NCBI GenBank assembly: GCA_037954325.1
Contig: JBBMNZ010000030.1
Location: 11,935,001 to 11,999,000 of the forward strand
Origin: Fistularia commersonii
Taxonomy: Eukaryota; Chordata; Actinopteri; Syngnathiformes; Fistulariidae
Reading direction: 5' to 3'
DNA: 64,000 bases
The notes under the pieces are model-generated. The model did not search any database. It worked only from the letters and a program-made list of their open reading frames with translations, and had not been told where the DNA came from. Made by a program: the position numbers and the translations under genes. Within the stretch, counting starts at the first letter, position 1; each line of letters opens with the position of its first letter. Positions 1-12,171 of this stretch are shown here, piece after piece.

Positions 1-160
1 AGAATATTTTTGGCCATATAGCGTATATCTTCTACAGGTCGGAGCGCAAAGATCGGAATAAATTTGTGTGTGTACGTGTGCGTGAGAGAACATCCTTTGC
101 ACAACAATAAATCACTGATTCTCTTGGCAATCACATCTTCTGTTATGCTAAACTCTGATA

Positions 161-303
161 AAAGGCTGTTAGCACTGCCGTCTCATAGCAAGAAGGTTGC
201 CAGTTGGATTCCGAAAGGAGGCCTTTCTGTGCGGGGTCTCCATGTTCCACTTCAAATCCATGCAGGAGGTTCATTGGAGGCTCTGATTGGCCCAAGTGAT
301 GGT
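161..303 (+). repeat. tRNA-derived SINE, partial copy
   Basis: The head (TTAGCACTGCCGTCTCATAG, then GAAGGTTGCCAGTTGGATTCC) resembles a tRNA-like promoter region with a degenerate B box near 203-212. It is followed by GGCCTTTCTGTGCGGGGTCTCCATGTTC, split here by wording only, and by a block around CATGCAGGAGGTTCATTGGAG. The same order of blocks occurs in the fuller copy at 2594-2924. A segment of about 45 bp between CATGTTCC and CATGCAGG is missing, and the (GAAT)n tail is absent. It is recognised as a widespread fish SINE type, without database confirmation. Confidence 0.6.
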
Positions 304-2593
304 CTAAATTGCAGCAACTGCTAGCTTCTTCTCTCAAATCTGCCTCTCAGGCGTTGTATTAGGATCACTGTGCTGCTGAACTGAAAGGTGTCAGATGTTA
401 AATCCGCAGTCGGCATTTTGCAGCAGCCTGTCGGCATGACAAGAAAGGAAAGTAAGAACATTTATGTTTATCTGATAGAGTAACGAAACTTTGCAGGTGC
501 AATCACACCTGTGAGAGCGCAGGAAGTCTTTTTTTTTAAAAAAAGGGGGGTATTTTAATATTTTTGTCTGACTTTAAAACATCATGCCTCATTGACATGC
601 AGACTTGATTAGCATATGTTCCCAGCGCACTGAATGAATCTGAGGCAGGGATATACATACATTAGGAGGTGTCCCTTCAGCAAACGGCAGAAGGGGCTGA
701 TTTATGTTTTCTGCTGGCTTCAAGCGACAGGCACATTAGCGTAACAGATGGGGACAGGTGACACCGTCAGGAGCATCCATCTTGGAGTGACTCTGTGCCA
801 AAATGATGTGAGACCGCCAGCCGGGATTAAGAAATGGGGTAAAAAAAAGAAGGAATGGGAAAAAAAGGAGGGGGGCTCATTAGCTGCTGCATTCAGGGCC
901 CCCTCATAGGAGATTACCGCCTTGGAATCAGGAGGGAAAACACTTCACCGCAGAATAAATGACAGCTCAATAATTTTTAGTGCGGCGGCTTCGTCTGTCT
1001 CTTGCAGGACTCAATTATAGCGATAAAGGCCACTAATGATGGCGAGACGACAGGTACTATCTTGAATGCTTATGGACGCTCCACTGACCCTCCCTGCAAC
1101 CTGGGCTTGTGTGTGTAGATGAGGAATGCTGTGTGATCGCGTCAGCCAGCTCCGGAACCAAGACGCACGGCTGTCGTTACTTGACCAGCCGTTTCAGAAA
1201 AAGATGGTCATTTCTGCCGGATCTGGAAGTTCTGGCTCCAAGGAGGCCATTGGAGCAGTCACAACAATGACCCTTTGCTGAGAATCAACACAAGGGATGG
1301 CAAATTCTGCATTTTAATGATCACACATTTACATGTGCACGCGTGTTGAAGTGTGAGAATGAAAAAAAAACATGGCTTCCACAGTTTTCCTGCAGCCATG
1401 TGATCAAAACACTGCATTTTGATCACGATATTGAAATTCACATTCAGTTATGAGCTAGCAAACTTTGCAGATGAAGATCATCTGCACCTTCAATCTTTCA
1501 CGTTGGAATGGCCGTTGAAAAATATGAGTCCTGAGATTTCAGAGATTTCAAGCCTTAGTATTCCGATAATAATATATCGAAACGCATCAAATTTTTTTGC
1601 AGCGCTGCTACTTTGTACTGAGAAAAACATCATGCTGCTTTTGCACCGTATACCATTAAGGTACTTTTTACTGATGCCCCGACATAGGCCCTCCGCTGCT
1701 ACTCTCTCCTGCCATTAAATATTAGTGTGTATCTACATGTACTTTATACTTCACACCTCATAGTTTAATGTAACAGTGCTAATGTGCACTCTGTTATTAT
1801 TATTATTATTTTGTTCATTTCATGTCACCGTAGGATGGTGAGACGCTTCTTCTTCATTCCTCTGTAAGTCCAGGACATGTGGCAACATTTACAATAAATC
1901 TGACTTTAACTTGAACTTAACTTTTACTTCAGTGTCTCTGCAAACCAACGTTTGCTGGCTGAAGCTCCATGATGGCTTTGGACACATTTGCTGTCACATT
2001 CTGATAGAGATACACAACTGGGGCTACGTTCACCCTCCATATCGTGACATGCAACCGTTTACTCTCGTCCAAACGTCCTCCCCTTATAACACTCACTTTA
2101 AATCATGAAAGGTACCAGTGTCCGAGTGTTTTTGCTGGAAACACTCTATAGCTCAGCTCTGCTTGACCCACGCGGGGTGTTCAATGGGGAAATGTCTTCG
2201 TGACAGAAATGGAGGGTGTAATAACCGTGGTTTATCGGAATCATTATTGTTATTTATTTGGTTTGCAACGCTGACGTCCCACAGATGCCTCAAGGATTTG
2301 ATTCTGCGTTCCAGTTGGGCTGGGAGTTGAACCCGAGGGTCGGATGCGCTGAACGGGATTTTGTGGGGACAATCAACTGCTGGCTTGTTGCGGTGGTTAA
2401 AGACGGAGCAGCTTTTTTGAATCACGGTGGGTTTAATAAGTCACCCTGTCTCACCGTGGGATCCGGGAGGGAGCTGAAGGACGGATCTGCAAAATGTGAC
2501 ACTGTAATGTCAATCCGACGGTGAACGGGAGAAATGACGATCCACCACAGAGATGGAGGGACGAGAGCCGTATGGTTGAGGCTCAGACCAGGA
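304..2593. other. Unique intergenic stretch, no gene recognised
   Basis: No open frame with recognisable protein character is present. There are short homopolymer runs near 530-550 and 840-865 and a short (TTA)n run near 1793-1811. The part at about 870-1080 has even base composition and no repeat character, with AT-rich TAAT-like motifs (for example around 970-980 and 1010-1020). It could be conserved noncoding DNA, but only a cross-species alignment can show that. Confidence 0.5.
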
Positions 2594-2924
2594 GTGGCCG
2601 TGCAGTGGCTACAGCTTCCTCCTCCCAGCGAGAAGGTTCCTGGTTCAATTCCTTCCAGCTGGTAGTCTCCATGTTCTCCACATGTCCGCGTGGGGTTCTC
2701 CGGGTTCCTCCCACAGTCCAAACATAAGCAGGATTTCAGTCGGGACCCAACATTTTACAGATATGTGAATGAGAGGCTGAACGGTCTCAATATGGTCTAT
2801 ATGTGGCCCTGTGATTGGCTGGTACAGGGTGAACCTCTTGACCAATGACAGCTGGGGACCCTCTCGCAGATAATGAATAAATGAATGAATGAATGAATGA
2901 ATGAATGAATGAATGAATGAATGA
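2594..2924 (+). repeat. tRNA-derived SINE, near full length, with (GAAT)n tail
   Basis: An A-box-like segment (GTGGCCGTGCAGTGGCT, 2594-2610) and a B-box-like segment (GGTTCAATTCC, 2642-2652) give a tRNA-like head. The body carries the blocks TCTCCATGTTCTCC, CGGGTTCCTCCCACAGTCC, GTGAATGAGAGGCTGAACGG and CCTGTGATTGGCTGGTACAGG. The copy ends in a (TGAA)n tail at 2873-2924. Such SINEs are transcribed by RNA polymerase III from the internal A and B boxes and copied by a partner LINE. This is the best SINE copy in the window and serves as the reference for the fragments. The body segment at about 2765-2795 is the closest match to the minisatellite unit at 56943-58140. Confidence 0.75.
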
Positions 2925-4855
2925 TGATCCCAGTTTCAGGTGTGCTGGTCAGCAGCGGAGGGAGGCTAATCCATGCGGTACATCTGAATGGAAGATTAGA
3001 AGAGTACGAAAAGGCGACAGAAACAAAAAAGGATCCAAAAGTGCACACAAGTGCTTTACCACTGCAGTTAAAATGCATTGTTATTGTTTAATTATAATAA
3101 TTATCATTATCATTTTCTGTGTTCATTAGATTTTCTCAAGAACATGCAAGAGAAAGCATATATGTATATATATATATATGGACAGTGTTTGAGTTGAGGG
3201 GGTAAAGAGAGTGGCAGAACAGGAGGGGAGAGAGGGAGAGAAAAGAGGGGGGGAGAGAATCAAATGCTGGCTCAATTGGGACCAAATATCCAAGGTTAAT
3301 TTTGTGAGAAAGCTGCAGTGGCCAGATAAGACCATCCCTGTAAATGAGTTCTGCCTGCCTGGATTACAGCTAAATTTATGCCGCTTTCCTTATCCTTTCA
3401 CAAGCTTCTCTGAAGTGGCATAATTAACTAGCACACATAAAATGTGCACATTTTCTGCATGGTGGTAACATTTCTCGTTTTACTGCTTTGATTTTTTTCT
3501 TTTTTTTCCTCCGCCCTATTCATGAAGGCACTTTAAATTTTTGCGTTTTCCTTAAGTTTGGAGATTTGTCATTGTAATGGCAGCAGACGTGTCTTTCAAC
3601 GCTCAATAATTGCGCTTAGACAATAGCTGAGGCTCAGCTGGCAATGATGTGTCACATAAATAAACATCAAACCGCTCTTATCCTCAAATGTTAAAGGTAC
3701 TTCTTGGAGCCCAAAAAGAAGCGAGAGGAGTTTTTTTTTTTCCCTCTCGGCATCAGATTTGTCTCCAACACATTGACTTGGCCATTTGGCGTCTGAGAAG
3801 AACATCACATGAAGTGCGGCGGATATACACCAGGAGCGTGTGTAAGATGTTCATGTCAGGAGAAATCCCTCAAATCCTTGATGCAGACGCAGCCTGGATG
3901 CAAAGGTTGTCATCTTTGCATGAGGAGGATGCAGTCTGTTATTTCCTTGCACCTGCAGCTGCTGTGTTTATCTGCATCTTTAACATGGTCCACAGCTAGA
4001 ATTCAGCACAAGAGTCTTTGTCCTTCGGTCTGGAGATTGATGGATGAAGTTGGTGGGTGTGAGAGAAGCGGGTCAGATGGAGGCAGACTCCCTAAAGGAA
4101 CCGAAGATCTTTGTGCTGTTGGCCGGTCAGGTTTTCTACTTGGAAAACAATCATAATTGTTGTCAAATCAACTCAGCAACTGGACTTCGTGCTCTCCTTG
4201 AAGACCTCTTTCAACTGACTTTCTGCACAACAACTCCCTCAGATGAGGCCAAGGTCCCATACCAGATGCAGTCGATTAGAATTGAAGGAGCCTCTCAGAT
4301 GAGAGGTGAAAGATTCTCAAGGTTCTCAATCATCCGGGTCCTGGTCAAATCTTATGGTGGTACCTGGTCCTCTGCTTGAAGATGTTCCACCTCTAGTTGC
4401 TTGGGTTGGGGACAGTCCAAACTGGAAGGGTTGGTTTTCTTAATGAGCAGAAGTTTGGTTGAAGAAGGTCTTCAAGACGCAAAACCAAATTACGTCACCA
4501 CCTTTAGAGGTGTCCAGAAGAAGAGGATTGAGAACCTTCACGGCCAGGATGCACTGACCATTCACGGTATGGAAGCAGTAGATGTTTTTCAAGAAGCACT
4601 CCGGTGTGACTGCTACATCTACAGCCGCCGCAATGTGAGCACACCATATCTCACCAAGTGGCATCAACCATCAACCCTGGTCTTCAAAAGTGTGAAAGTG
4701 GTCTCCGAACTTGTGAAACTTGCTTGGCACCCTGAGGTATGGATGATGCACAGCAGAAACAGATGAAGAGCGACCATCAGATTTCACATCTACAAAAGAT
4801 GCACCCTGTGTTATCGCATCCACGAATACAATCACAACCTTCTCACAGAGACCTA
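2925..4855. other. No gene recognised; short AT microsatellite
   Basis: There is a short (AT)n-rich run at 3158-3180 and a purine-rich run near 3210-3255. Several open frames of 70-120 codons overlap in different phases between 3690 and 4760, but none has a recognisable motif. The part at 4380-4800, just upstream of the L2 fragment, may be older repeat sequence that I cannot assign. Confidence 0.4.
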
Positions 4856-5650
4856 GACAAGACTGAGCTGCTCTTTCTCCCTGGGAAAGGTTGTCCGCAC
4901 AGAGACCTGGCCATCCCCATCGACAACATCGTGGTAAGACCAACCACAACTGCGAGAAACCTGAGTGTGGTCCTAGACAAACAACTGTCATTCTCAGCTC
5001 TGGAAATCTCTTGTTTGGACCACTGCAACTCCCTCCTTGCGGGTGCCCCAGGGGTGATCATCAGGCCTCTGGAGCTTATTCAGAAAGCGGCAGCCCGCCT
5101 GGTTTTCAACCGTCCCAAATTCTCCCACACAACTCCCCTTCCAGGTAGCCGCCCGCATCAAGTTCAAGACCCTAGTGCTCGCCTACCGGGCAGTGAATGG
5201 GACAGCCCCGTCTTATCTCCAGGATATGGTCAAGCCACATGTCCCTACCTGTCCCCTCCAATCTGCCACCTCTGGGCGACTGTCCACCCCATCACTCAGA
5301 GCCCCTGGCTGCCATTTGAACCGGTCTCGACTGTTCTTGGTCTTGGCTTCTCAGTGGTGGAACGAACTCCTGAAAAAGGTCAGAACAGCAGGGTCGCTGC
5401 TTATCTTTTGCCGTGAGCTGAAATCATACCTCTTCACCAAGCGCTACCCTACAAATTGCACTTGGGCTCTAGACCCCCCGAAAAAAAAATGTATGTATGT
5501 ATATGGTTCTGAGATGGCTATTTGGTTGAGTGGTCACTTCTGACTTCTGACTACTTGTGCTTTGAATCTTCAGTGACTGAATTGCACTTTTTGTAAGTCG
5601 CTTTGGATTAAAGCGTCTGCCAAATGACTGTAATGTAGTATAATGTAATA
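4856..5650 (+). pseudogene. L2-type LINE, 3' end with broken reverse transcriptase C-terminus
   Basis: The translation from 4856 reads DKTELLFLPGKG, then VVLDKQLSFS, then LDHCNSLLAGAP and IQKAAARLVFN. After a frame change near 5148 it continues LVLAYRAVNGTAPSYLQ and SRLFLVLASQWWNELLKKVR. These are hallmark C-terminal motifs of the L2 clade of non-LTR retrotransposons, which copy RNA at a nicked chromosomal target. About 40 residues are missing between LSFS and LDHCN, and the segment before the frame change is shortened, so the copy is dead. The 3' end at 5588-5650 carries TGTAAGTCGCTTTGGATTAA and GCGTCTGCCAAATGACTGTA with TAATGTA-like tail repeats. The same tail occurs on the minus strand at 42693-42738 and 43967-44034. 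The 5' part of the element is absent. Confidence 0.85.
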
Positions 5651-5655
5651 ACAGA

Positions 5656-5980
5656 CCTTCTTCTTCTCCTTTGGGCTTTTCCCTTAAGGTGTCTCCACAG
5701 TGAATCCACCTTTTTCATCCAACCCTATTCTCCTCATCCTCCTCTCTTACACCAACTAACTTCATATCCTCTCTCACTATGTCCATAAATCATCTTTTTG
5801 GTCTTCCTCTTGACCTCCTGCCTGGCACTCTAATTCCATTGACCCAACCATCTCAGTCTATGTCCAGAACATAGAACATCATGCTAATGGATAGAATGTG
5901 CTATCCCGCTGATGGACGCATTCCCGATCCTATCCATCCTGGTTAATCCCAAAGAGAACCTCGACATCTTCATCTCTGAC
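5656..5980 (-). repeat. LINE-B (RTE-like) 3' end fragment
   Basis: On the plus strand it reads TTCTTCTTCTCCTTTGGGC followed by a block around AAGGTGTCTCCACAGTGAATC, the reverse complement of the LINE-B 3' end seen at 42480-42533. It then continues through the reverse complement of the C-terminal coding region, with blocks such as CTCTCTTACACCAACTAACTT and GATCCTATCCATCCTGG. It starts 6 bp from the end of the L2 tail, so the two elements lie tail to tail. There are several small deletions compared with the 42 kb copy and no open frame is kept. Confidence 0.75.
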
Positions 5981-7340
5981 CCTTCTCATACAGATCTTAC
6001 TCTGAAATCACAGCCAGACAAAGCTGCCCATAATCAATAGATGGCAGTGTGGTCTCATAGTACACATCATCACACATCAAATTTTCTACACAATGTGAAA
6101 CATGGGTGTTGATACCTTTTCATTTATTTCATTTTAATAAACTACTGGATACTTATAGTGATTCTAAATATAGGAAACAAAGTCTGCGGTTCATTTTGTG
6201 AAAGACCAGCATGTGTGTGAGAAAAAATAGAAGAGAGAAAAGTGCAATTTACACTGTGTGCACTTCATTTGTCTTAATGAGACGTGAGATGTTTGGGTCC
6301 CAAGCCTCTTATACTCAGCTAGGTCAAGCAGGGGAGATCACGGCATTTTCATATCTCCCTGTTATATGTGCAGAGAGGCTGTTCTTCATCCGGCCTCTGA
6401 AACCAAACATCAGCAAGTTGTTTGGGTCCTTGGTGTCCGAAGACCTTGACTTTGCATGCAGCTCTTTGCTATTCGACATCAAATCATTTCCTGAAGCTTT
6501 TCTACAGAATGCATGTCATGCTGCTGCTGCAAAGTGAAGTACTGTGAGGAAAGAGCTTGTCCTGTTCTTGAATGTCCATTGACGTCCAAATCCAAACCAC
6601 TAGTAACCCCGTCTTTGTCAGAAGAAGCACCTGCTACCTCAGACTGCCTCTGTCAGTGACAGCTTGTTAGAACATCAAGAAGGTTCCTGGTTGGCATTGA
6701 CTGATCCTTCTGTGCAGACTCTACCCACATATCTCACATGTCTTTCCCCTTGTTTTGTCCCTAGGGGTCATTGTGTGTTTTTTTGGGGTTTTCTTTTGTG
6801 GCACTGTTTTCCCTTTTTATATGTTGGAGGTAGTTCCAAGCAGCTGAGAACATTTTTAGTAATTGGCCGCAGTCCCCTAACGGTCCCGGCCAGGATGTTG
6901 GCCCCTTAATACTGGCCGAGACATAATTCCCGGGGAATCATCAGGGATCTTGGGAGTGATCCACTCTAGGAGCCAAAGATGTTACGCTTTTTAACTTTGT
7001 TTTTACTCTTAATAAATACACCCGATAATTCTGCAACTTTTGTCTGCATACTTTTGTTCCAACCTTTTGTTTGGTCTCACAGCCCTAGACAGGGAGCTAA
7101 CAACCCTATGGACCCAGATCAAGCACTTTGTCCAGACTGCATTGGCCAAAAGGTGTGAATGTGAGAAGTAATGATGGGTGTTTATCTGCAACAAAAGTTA
7201 AGTAATCCCCAATCTTCATTCCACATGGACTGCATTCATGATCGCAAAGGTTAGGCAAGGGTTAGGGCATTTGACCAAAGCTGTGAAGGAGCGGCATTTT
7301 GTGCTCTCCACTGACTCCTGCTGAGAAACATGCAACAGGG
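5981..7340. other. No gene recognised
   Basis: This is mostly unique sequence. Around 6770-7020 there is a T-rich stretch followed by ACTCTTAATAAATACACCC, where AATAAA could be a polyadenylation signal of an old LTR. No TG...CA boundaries or target duplication could be found, so no element is called. An open frame of 108 codons at 6211-6537 has no motif that I recognise. Confidence 0.4.
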
Positions 7341-7573
7341 GGTTAGAGCGGTCGTCCTTGGAACTGAACATTCCTGGTTTATTTGCTGGTTCCTCCTAGC
7401 CTGCTGAAGTATTGTTGCGCAAGACACTGAACCCCTAACTGCTCCCCTGCTGCTGTTCCTTAGCTGCCTTCTGCTCATGGTTCATCCGTGATGGGTTAAA
7501 TGCAGTGATCAAATTTTGCTGATGTTGTGCTCTATGTAGACCTGAATGTGACAATTTCTTCTTCTTCTTCTTC
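7341..7573 (+). repeat. Interspersed repeat with tRNA-like head
   Basis: The sequence GGTTAGAGCGGTCGTCCTTG, then TTCCTGGTTT, and later AAGACACTGAACCCCTAACT and GATGGGTTAAATGCAGTGAT follows the order of blocks in a common fish interspersed repeat with a tRNA-like first part. It ends in a (CTT)n-like run at 7558-7573. I recognise the block order but cannot name the family reliably. It could be a SINE or a short nonautonomous DNA element. Confidence 0.55.
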
Positions 7574-9522
7574 CTTGTGTGTGGACATGTCAGCCCTGCG
7601 ATTACAGGATCGGTCCATTGCAGACTGGACCTGGCTGGATTGGCTCCAAATGTCACAAACATTTTCTTAAAGGGAAAAGTTGAATGTTTAGCATACATTT
7701 TGACTGAATACCCGGTCCTCTTACTCATTGATGGGGTTGGAATCAGGGCGACTATGAGACAGGACCTCTACTGGAGGGTGACACATAATTAAAGACCAGT
7801 TGTAGATAAAATACTGCAAGGACATGGGACCTGAGCCCGCAGAGAGGAACCTTTGCGCATAGAGTAACTGAGTGGTTGTTTGGCAGTTTTGCAGGACAGA
7901 CAGGGAGAGAACAAACAAAAGAAAGCAACAACAGAGATGGTGAACGGCAAGTGGACAGTCCCGAATTTATAACCGAGATTCTATTGTGATGATGAATTTC
8001 GACCATTCTTGGAAATAAGTTTGGAGAACTTGTCTTGGGTCTTGGATTCAGCTTTTGTCTTACTTTGCAACCTCCTCTAACCTCTCATCCTCACCATTAA
8101 TGGCAACCGCTGTCCAATGATCATTTCTCCTCCGTCTTGAGTCCCAGTGGAAAACTTTAACAGTGCTCTCCAACGGAGACATGAGGCAGGAAGGATTTCT
8201 TGCATTGCCAATGAAAACGTTTGCGCAAAGTAGGCTATTAAAAGCTTGCAGGACTGACATTGTTCAAGACACAGGACAGAACATAGACATCAGCCGTGTT
8301 GCAGGTGGGACAGCCGTAAAGATACTGGCTCCAAATGAACGTCCGCCTTTCAATTTTAGACAAAGATGAGATAATTTCAGCAATAATACACTCTTCTAAT
8401 CTAATTTAGACTTAACAAGGAGTGGCACATATTGGGCCATTGTTTAAGTGGCTAGAAGCGGGACAAAGGAGTAGCAGAAGCGAGGGGAGGGGAGGGAGGT
8501 GTTTGAAGAAGGCACAATTAATAGAGCACAGAAGATGCACTGTAAATGCTATGCCTGTGTTTTAGTGTGTTGCCTCACAGCGGCAGACTGCTTTGTAAGG
8601 ACGGAGTCAGCATGGAGTATCAAGGCAACAGCTGCCCGCACACTGAATCCTTAAGATACAAAAGATATAGCTGAAATGGGAAATATTTCTGAATTAATTA
8701 AATCTGTCATGCCAAGCTTTGTCCCACATCCCCACCCTGGCAGCAGTATAATTAGAGAAGGCGCTTCATCACTGTCAGCGGGACTGGATTGAAATTAATT
8801 TTCCAACATTCCACAAATGAGTTGATGTGCTTTCGATGGGATGCATTCTCTTAGCTTGGACGGATAAAAGGACCGACGATAATGGAGATAATTTCTCGGC
8901 GGGACGCGTTGGAGAGCACAAAATGCTGCTCCTTCGCAAGAGCAAAACAGTCGGCGAGATCCTCCAGACTGCTTTGATCAAATACTTGTTGCCTAATCTT
9001 TGCGATCATGGATGCAGTCCGTTTGGAATGAAGATTGAGTATTACGAAACCTTTGTTGCAGTGCCACGCGTCGAAAACTCACAATGCCCAAATTACTTTT
9101 TTCAATATCTGTTGTGATAATCTCTGGTTCGGTCAACTTCTTGCACGACTGAAAGGTTCAATCGCTCTGCCGAGCGATGATTTTCAATGTAATCTGGCGA
9201 TTTCCACAATCCGGATTATGTTATTATATCCAAAATAAAGTCAGATTTAATTTATTCTATCCAGGACACAAGGATTGACTCCCTCAACAGAGACGTATTT
9301 AGGAGACTTCATCCGTCATCAACATGGTGACACTTCCAGGTTCCAACCCCTTCAGCATGTCACCGTTGTCCTCCTCACATTGCTGACTGGAAAGTTTTCA
9401 AATAGGAACTCATACCTTTAGTTTGATGTTGTTTTGCTTTATCGCAAGAATGAAAGGAAACTTGGTGGAGAGGGGGGTAAAGCAGCTATCTTGTCTGGTT
9501 CAGTGGTCCCTTGGAGAAGCCT
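7574..9522. other. No gene recognised
   Basis: There is no repeat or coding signature that I can identify. The part at about 8740-9240 has fairly even composition and some overlapping open frames of 65-96 codons in different phases, none with a family motif. A GGGGA-rich run lies near 8480-8500. Confidence 0.4.
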
Positions 9523-9796
9523 TCAGAGCTGGAGGTGGCAGAGATGACGATGTGTTGGTTTCTCTCCGGGAATGAGGAGGGACAGCACATGCTAGATGTT
9601 CTGTAAATAAAGTGAGATGGTTTGGACATGGGCAGAGGAGGGATGGTGGAGATCTGGGTAGAAGGATGCTAAGGTTCTCAAGGAAGTTCTGAGAAGTTTA
9701 TGGATGGAGGGAAAGAGCACAGGAAGGCATTTGGTGTGAGAGGAGAGGGTGATGGAGGCAGATGATTGGCTGTGGAGACCCCTGAAGGGAGCAGCC
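9523..9796 (+). repeat. LINE-B (RTE-like) 3' end fragment
   Basis: CAGAGCTGGAGGTGGCAGAG, GGGACAGCACATGCTAGATG, TGAGATGGTTTGGACATGG and GTGGAGACCCCTGAAGGGAG occur in the order seen in the LINE-B copies at 42-46 kb. Several internal deletions remove the region coding for the conserved arginine-rich motif. The copy ends at the diagnostic GACCCCTGAAGGGA without the GAAGAA tail. Confidence 0.7.
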
Positions 9797-12171
9797 TCTT
9801 TCCACCTTTGAGACTCCATTTTTAAACATCTAAGAGGAGATAGAAGTTCCACCTTTACTCCAGCTCTGATTTGAGAGCTGCCAGCAGCTGCCAGCCCTAC
9901 TACTAACTTCTGATAATGTCCCCTCCTCCTAGCCTATGTATGGATAGATACTTCAACCTCCTGTTATGTGCAAAGGATCCTAACCATCCCATGAGTGTAT
10001 CCTGCTGGAGGTTCCAGCCTGAGTGTCTGCCGGCAGGAGCCCTTTCGTCAGAGGTCACAGGAAGTGAGGAGCTCAGACCAGGCAAGGACAAGCGTGACAT
10101 TTTTACATGGGTGAATCCTTGTGATACAGTTCAGGTAGAATTACGGGAAGCTGCCGACAAATTAAATCAAATCCACCCCTCCGTTCCGGTAGAAGTTGTC
10201 GAGGCATAGCACAGATGAAAAATTCCTCAGCGGCCAATTCCTTTAGCAGCAATCCAATCCATCTCGATACAGAAAATTATTTTCATCCTCTAAAAGGCGA
10301 ACTCTTCGACCTCCATCCAGCCCACCGCCCGCTGTTGCTGCTTGAAGTCAAATAAAAATGACGCTCGGTCCGAGTTTTTCAGTCTCACTGTGCAGGACGG
10401 GGAAGCTTGCTGTTGCCGAAGACGTGTCTAATTTCATGAAACGAGCATTCAAAGGGTTGGAAGGAGTGTGAAGAGACAGGAGCAACCAGCCATACAAGCA
10501 TCGGCAGCGGACTCGGAGAGTCCAGAACACAAATGAGATGCACGTTCACCGTTCCCTGCTCCGAGGCATGTACTCAAATGTCCAAATAGGGGTTCAATGC
10601 AACAATTTTAAAAATGAAAAAAGGGGAAAAAAAACAGGTAAAATCGCATTTCCCTCACTGTCAAGGACAAGGGCTGTGATGCTATCGGATCCTTGCTGAT
10701 CAGGAGCTCGCAGAACGAGATCTGCTATTGAAGGATTGGAAATCAAGACTTTTAGAGATCAACTGGCGTCCGGGGAGGTTTGTCCAAAAGATTCAGATTT
10801 ATTTGATGGTTTCACTCGGAAAGGCTCACCTGAAAGCCTTCACTCTGCTTCAGAAAAAATTTCAAACCCCTCTCATTCACCTCTACCAACCAGAACAACT
10901 GCTAAGTCAAAGACTCTTGAGCAAACTGTTACTCCCACGAACACTCATGCAAATGGTGACGGTTTGCTTGCAATAACTCGATTATGTACTCAGGAAGTTG
11001 CACCTATGGCATGCCAGACTGCAAAGGATAGTGTTGTACTCCCTCCTGGGAAACCCAAGAGCCGGGTTAAAACCCTTCAGATGAGATGAACTCCAGTATC
11101 ACAGGTTGATAGACAAAATAAGAGTTATGTTGGCATCATGCATATCCATGACATGCATGTAACATCTACGGGGAAAAATCGTCTGTCACCCCCCAGCTAT
11201 GGGGCGTAAGGATTAACTGATTGTCCATGATTACCGAAAGGCCAACCCCTTCTAAAACCTAGCATGTACTTTTGCCCCATGACTACAAACACTCCTGCAA
11301 AAGGTCCACCTGGAGGTGCTTAACATAGATGTCTCTAGTCAGCAAATGTAAAACAATACAGAGAAACAAAGAGGTGCATTATTTGTTGAGTATCTTGGTG
11401 CGCTCAACAGCGAGATACTCAGAGGCTATCTTTCACTATCAATGGCACGTAATTCCCTTCAAGGAACTGCACAAGACTAGGACCTGGATAAGTTGAAGTC
11501 CGATCACCATGTCCGCTCGGTTATCATAAGGGGAACATAAATGGTTGCTTTGGGAGTCTTCCTCTTCCTTTTTAGGATTTCGGACCACCTGAACCTGTCT
11601 CCCCCAAGATATCCTTTCTTAGGGTAAAACAGTTGGAAGCGCATGGACTCACTGGGTGATAGTGTGAACGATGTACATGAGACTTCTCTGTTCTTCGCAG
11701 CTGAAACACAAGAGATAGACAAAAAGTGCCGCCTGACTTTGCTGCCGGCGCTGTTTCCGACAGATCAAAACAGCTTTGTCCTTCTGGATGATGTTCTTGG
11801 AGAAGCCTAGGACCACCCTAAATTGGTATAATTTTTCACACAGCACAGACATCAAAGGCCTGATCCTCTTTATGCTGATGCAAACTGCACTAGGGTAAAC
11901 AGCTGCATCACGGGTTGGAGAAGCAATTTTCTGGTGTTGTTTAAAAAAAAAACCTCAGGGCGATCTTCAAATAAATATGTTGGCTCTTTAAATCCCCTTC
12001 TTGCAAAAAAAAGGCTCTTCGTGGAAACTTCTGAACACGCCACCAAAGATTCCCAAAGGTTTTTGATGACCAACCTCACACCCTTCCATGCAGACTGAAC
12101 AAAAGTATCCTTCCACCACCGACCAGCCTTTTACATTTTCCAAAGTGAAAGGAGTCATTGTATCTTGTCTC
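9797..12171. other. No host gene recognised; two unassigned open stretches
   Basis: An open frame of 117 codons at 10736-11089 (plus) is serine- and threonine-rich and shows no motif that I know. On the minus strand the part at 11500-12210 has several open frames of 65-75 codons in neighbouring phases. It directly adjoins the 3' end of the first IAR copy, so it could be decayed coding sequence of a larger parent element. I cannot assign either. Confidence 0.35.

Noticed and set aside
6660..7080. Possible LTR ending in ACTCTTAATAAATACACCC
   Set aside because: There is an AATAAA signal and a U5-like follow-up, but no TG/CA boundaries, no TATA box at a fitting distance and no target duplication could be identified.
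10736..11089. A 117-codon serine- and threonine-rich frame as a small host gene
   Set aside because: No recognised motif, and the flanks contain no exon signals. It may be transposon interior, but this cannot be shown.
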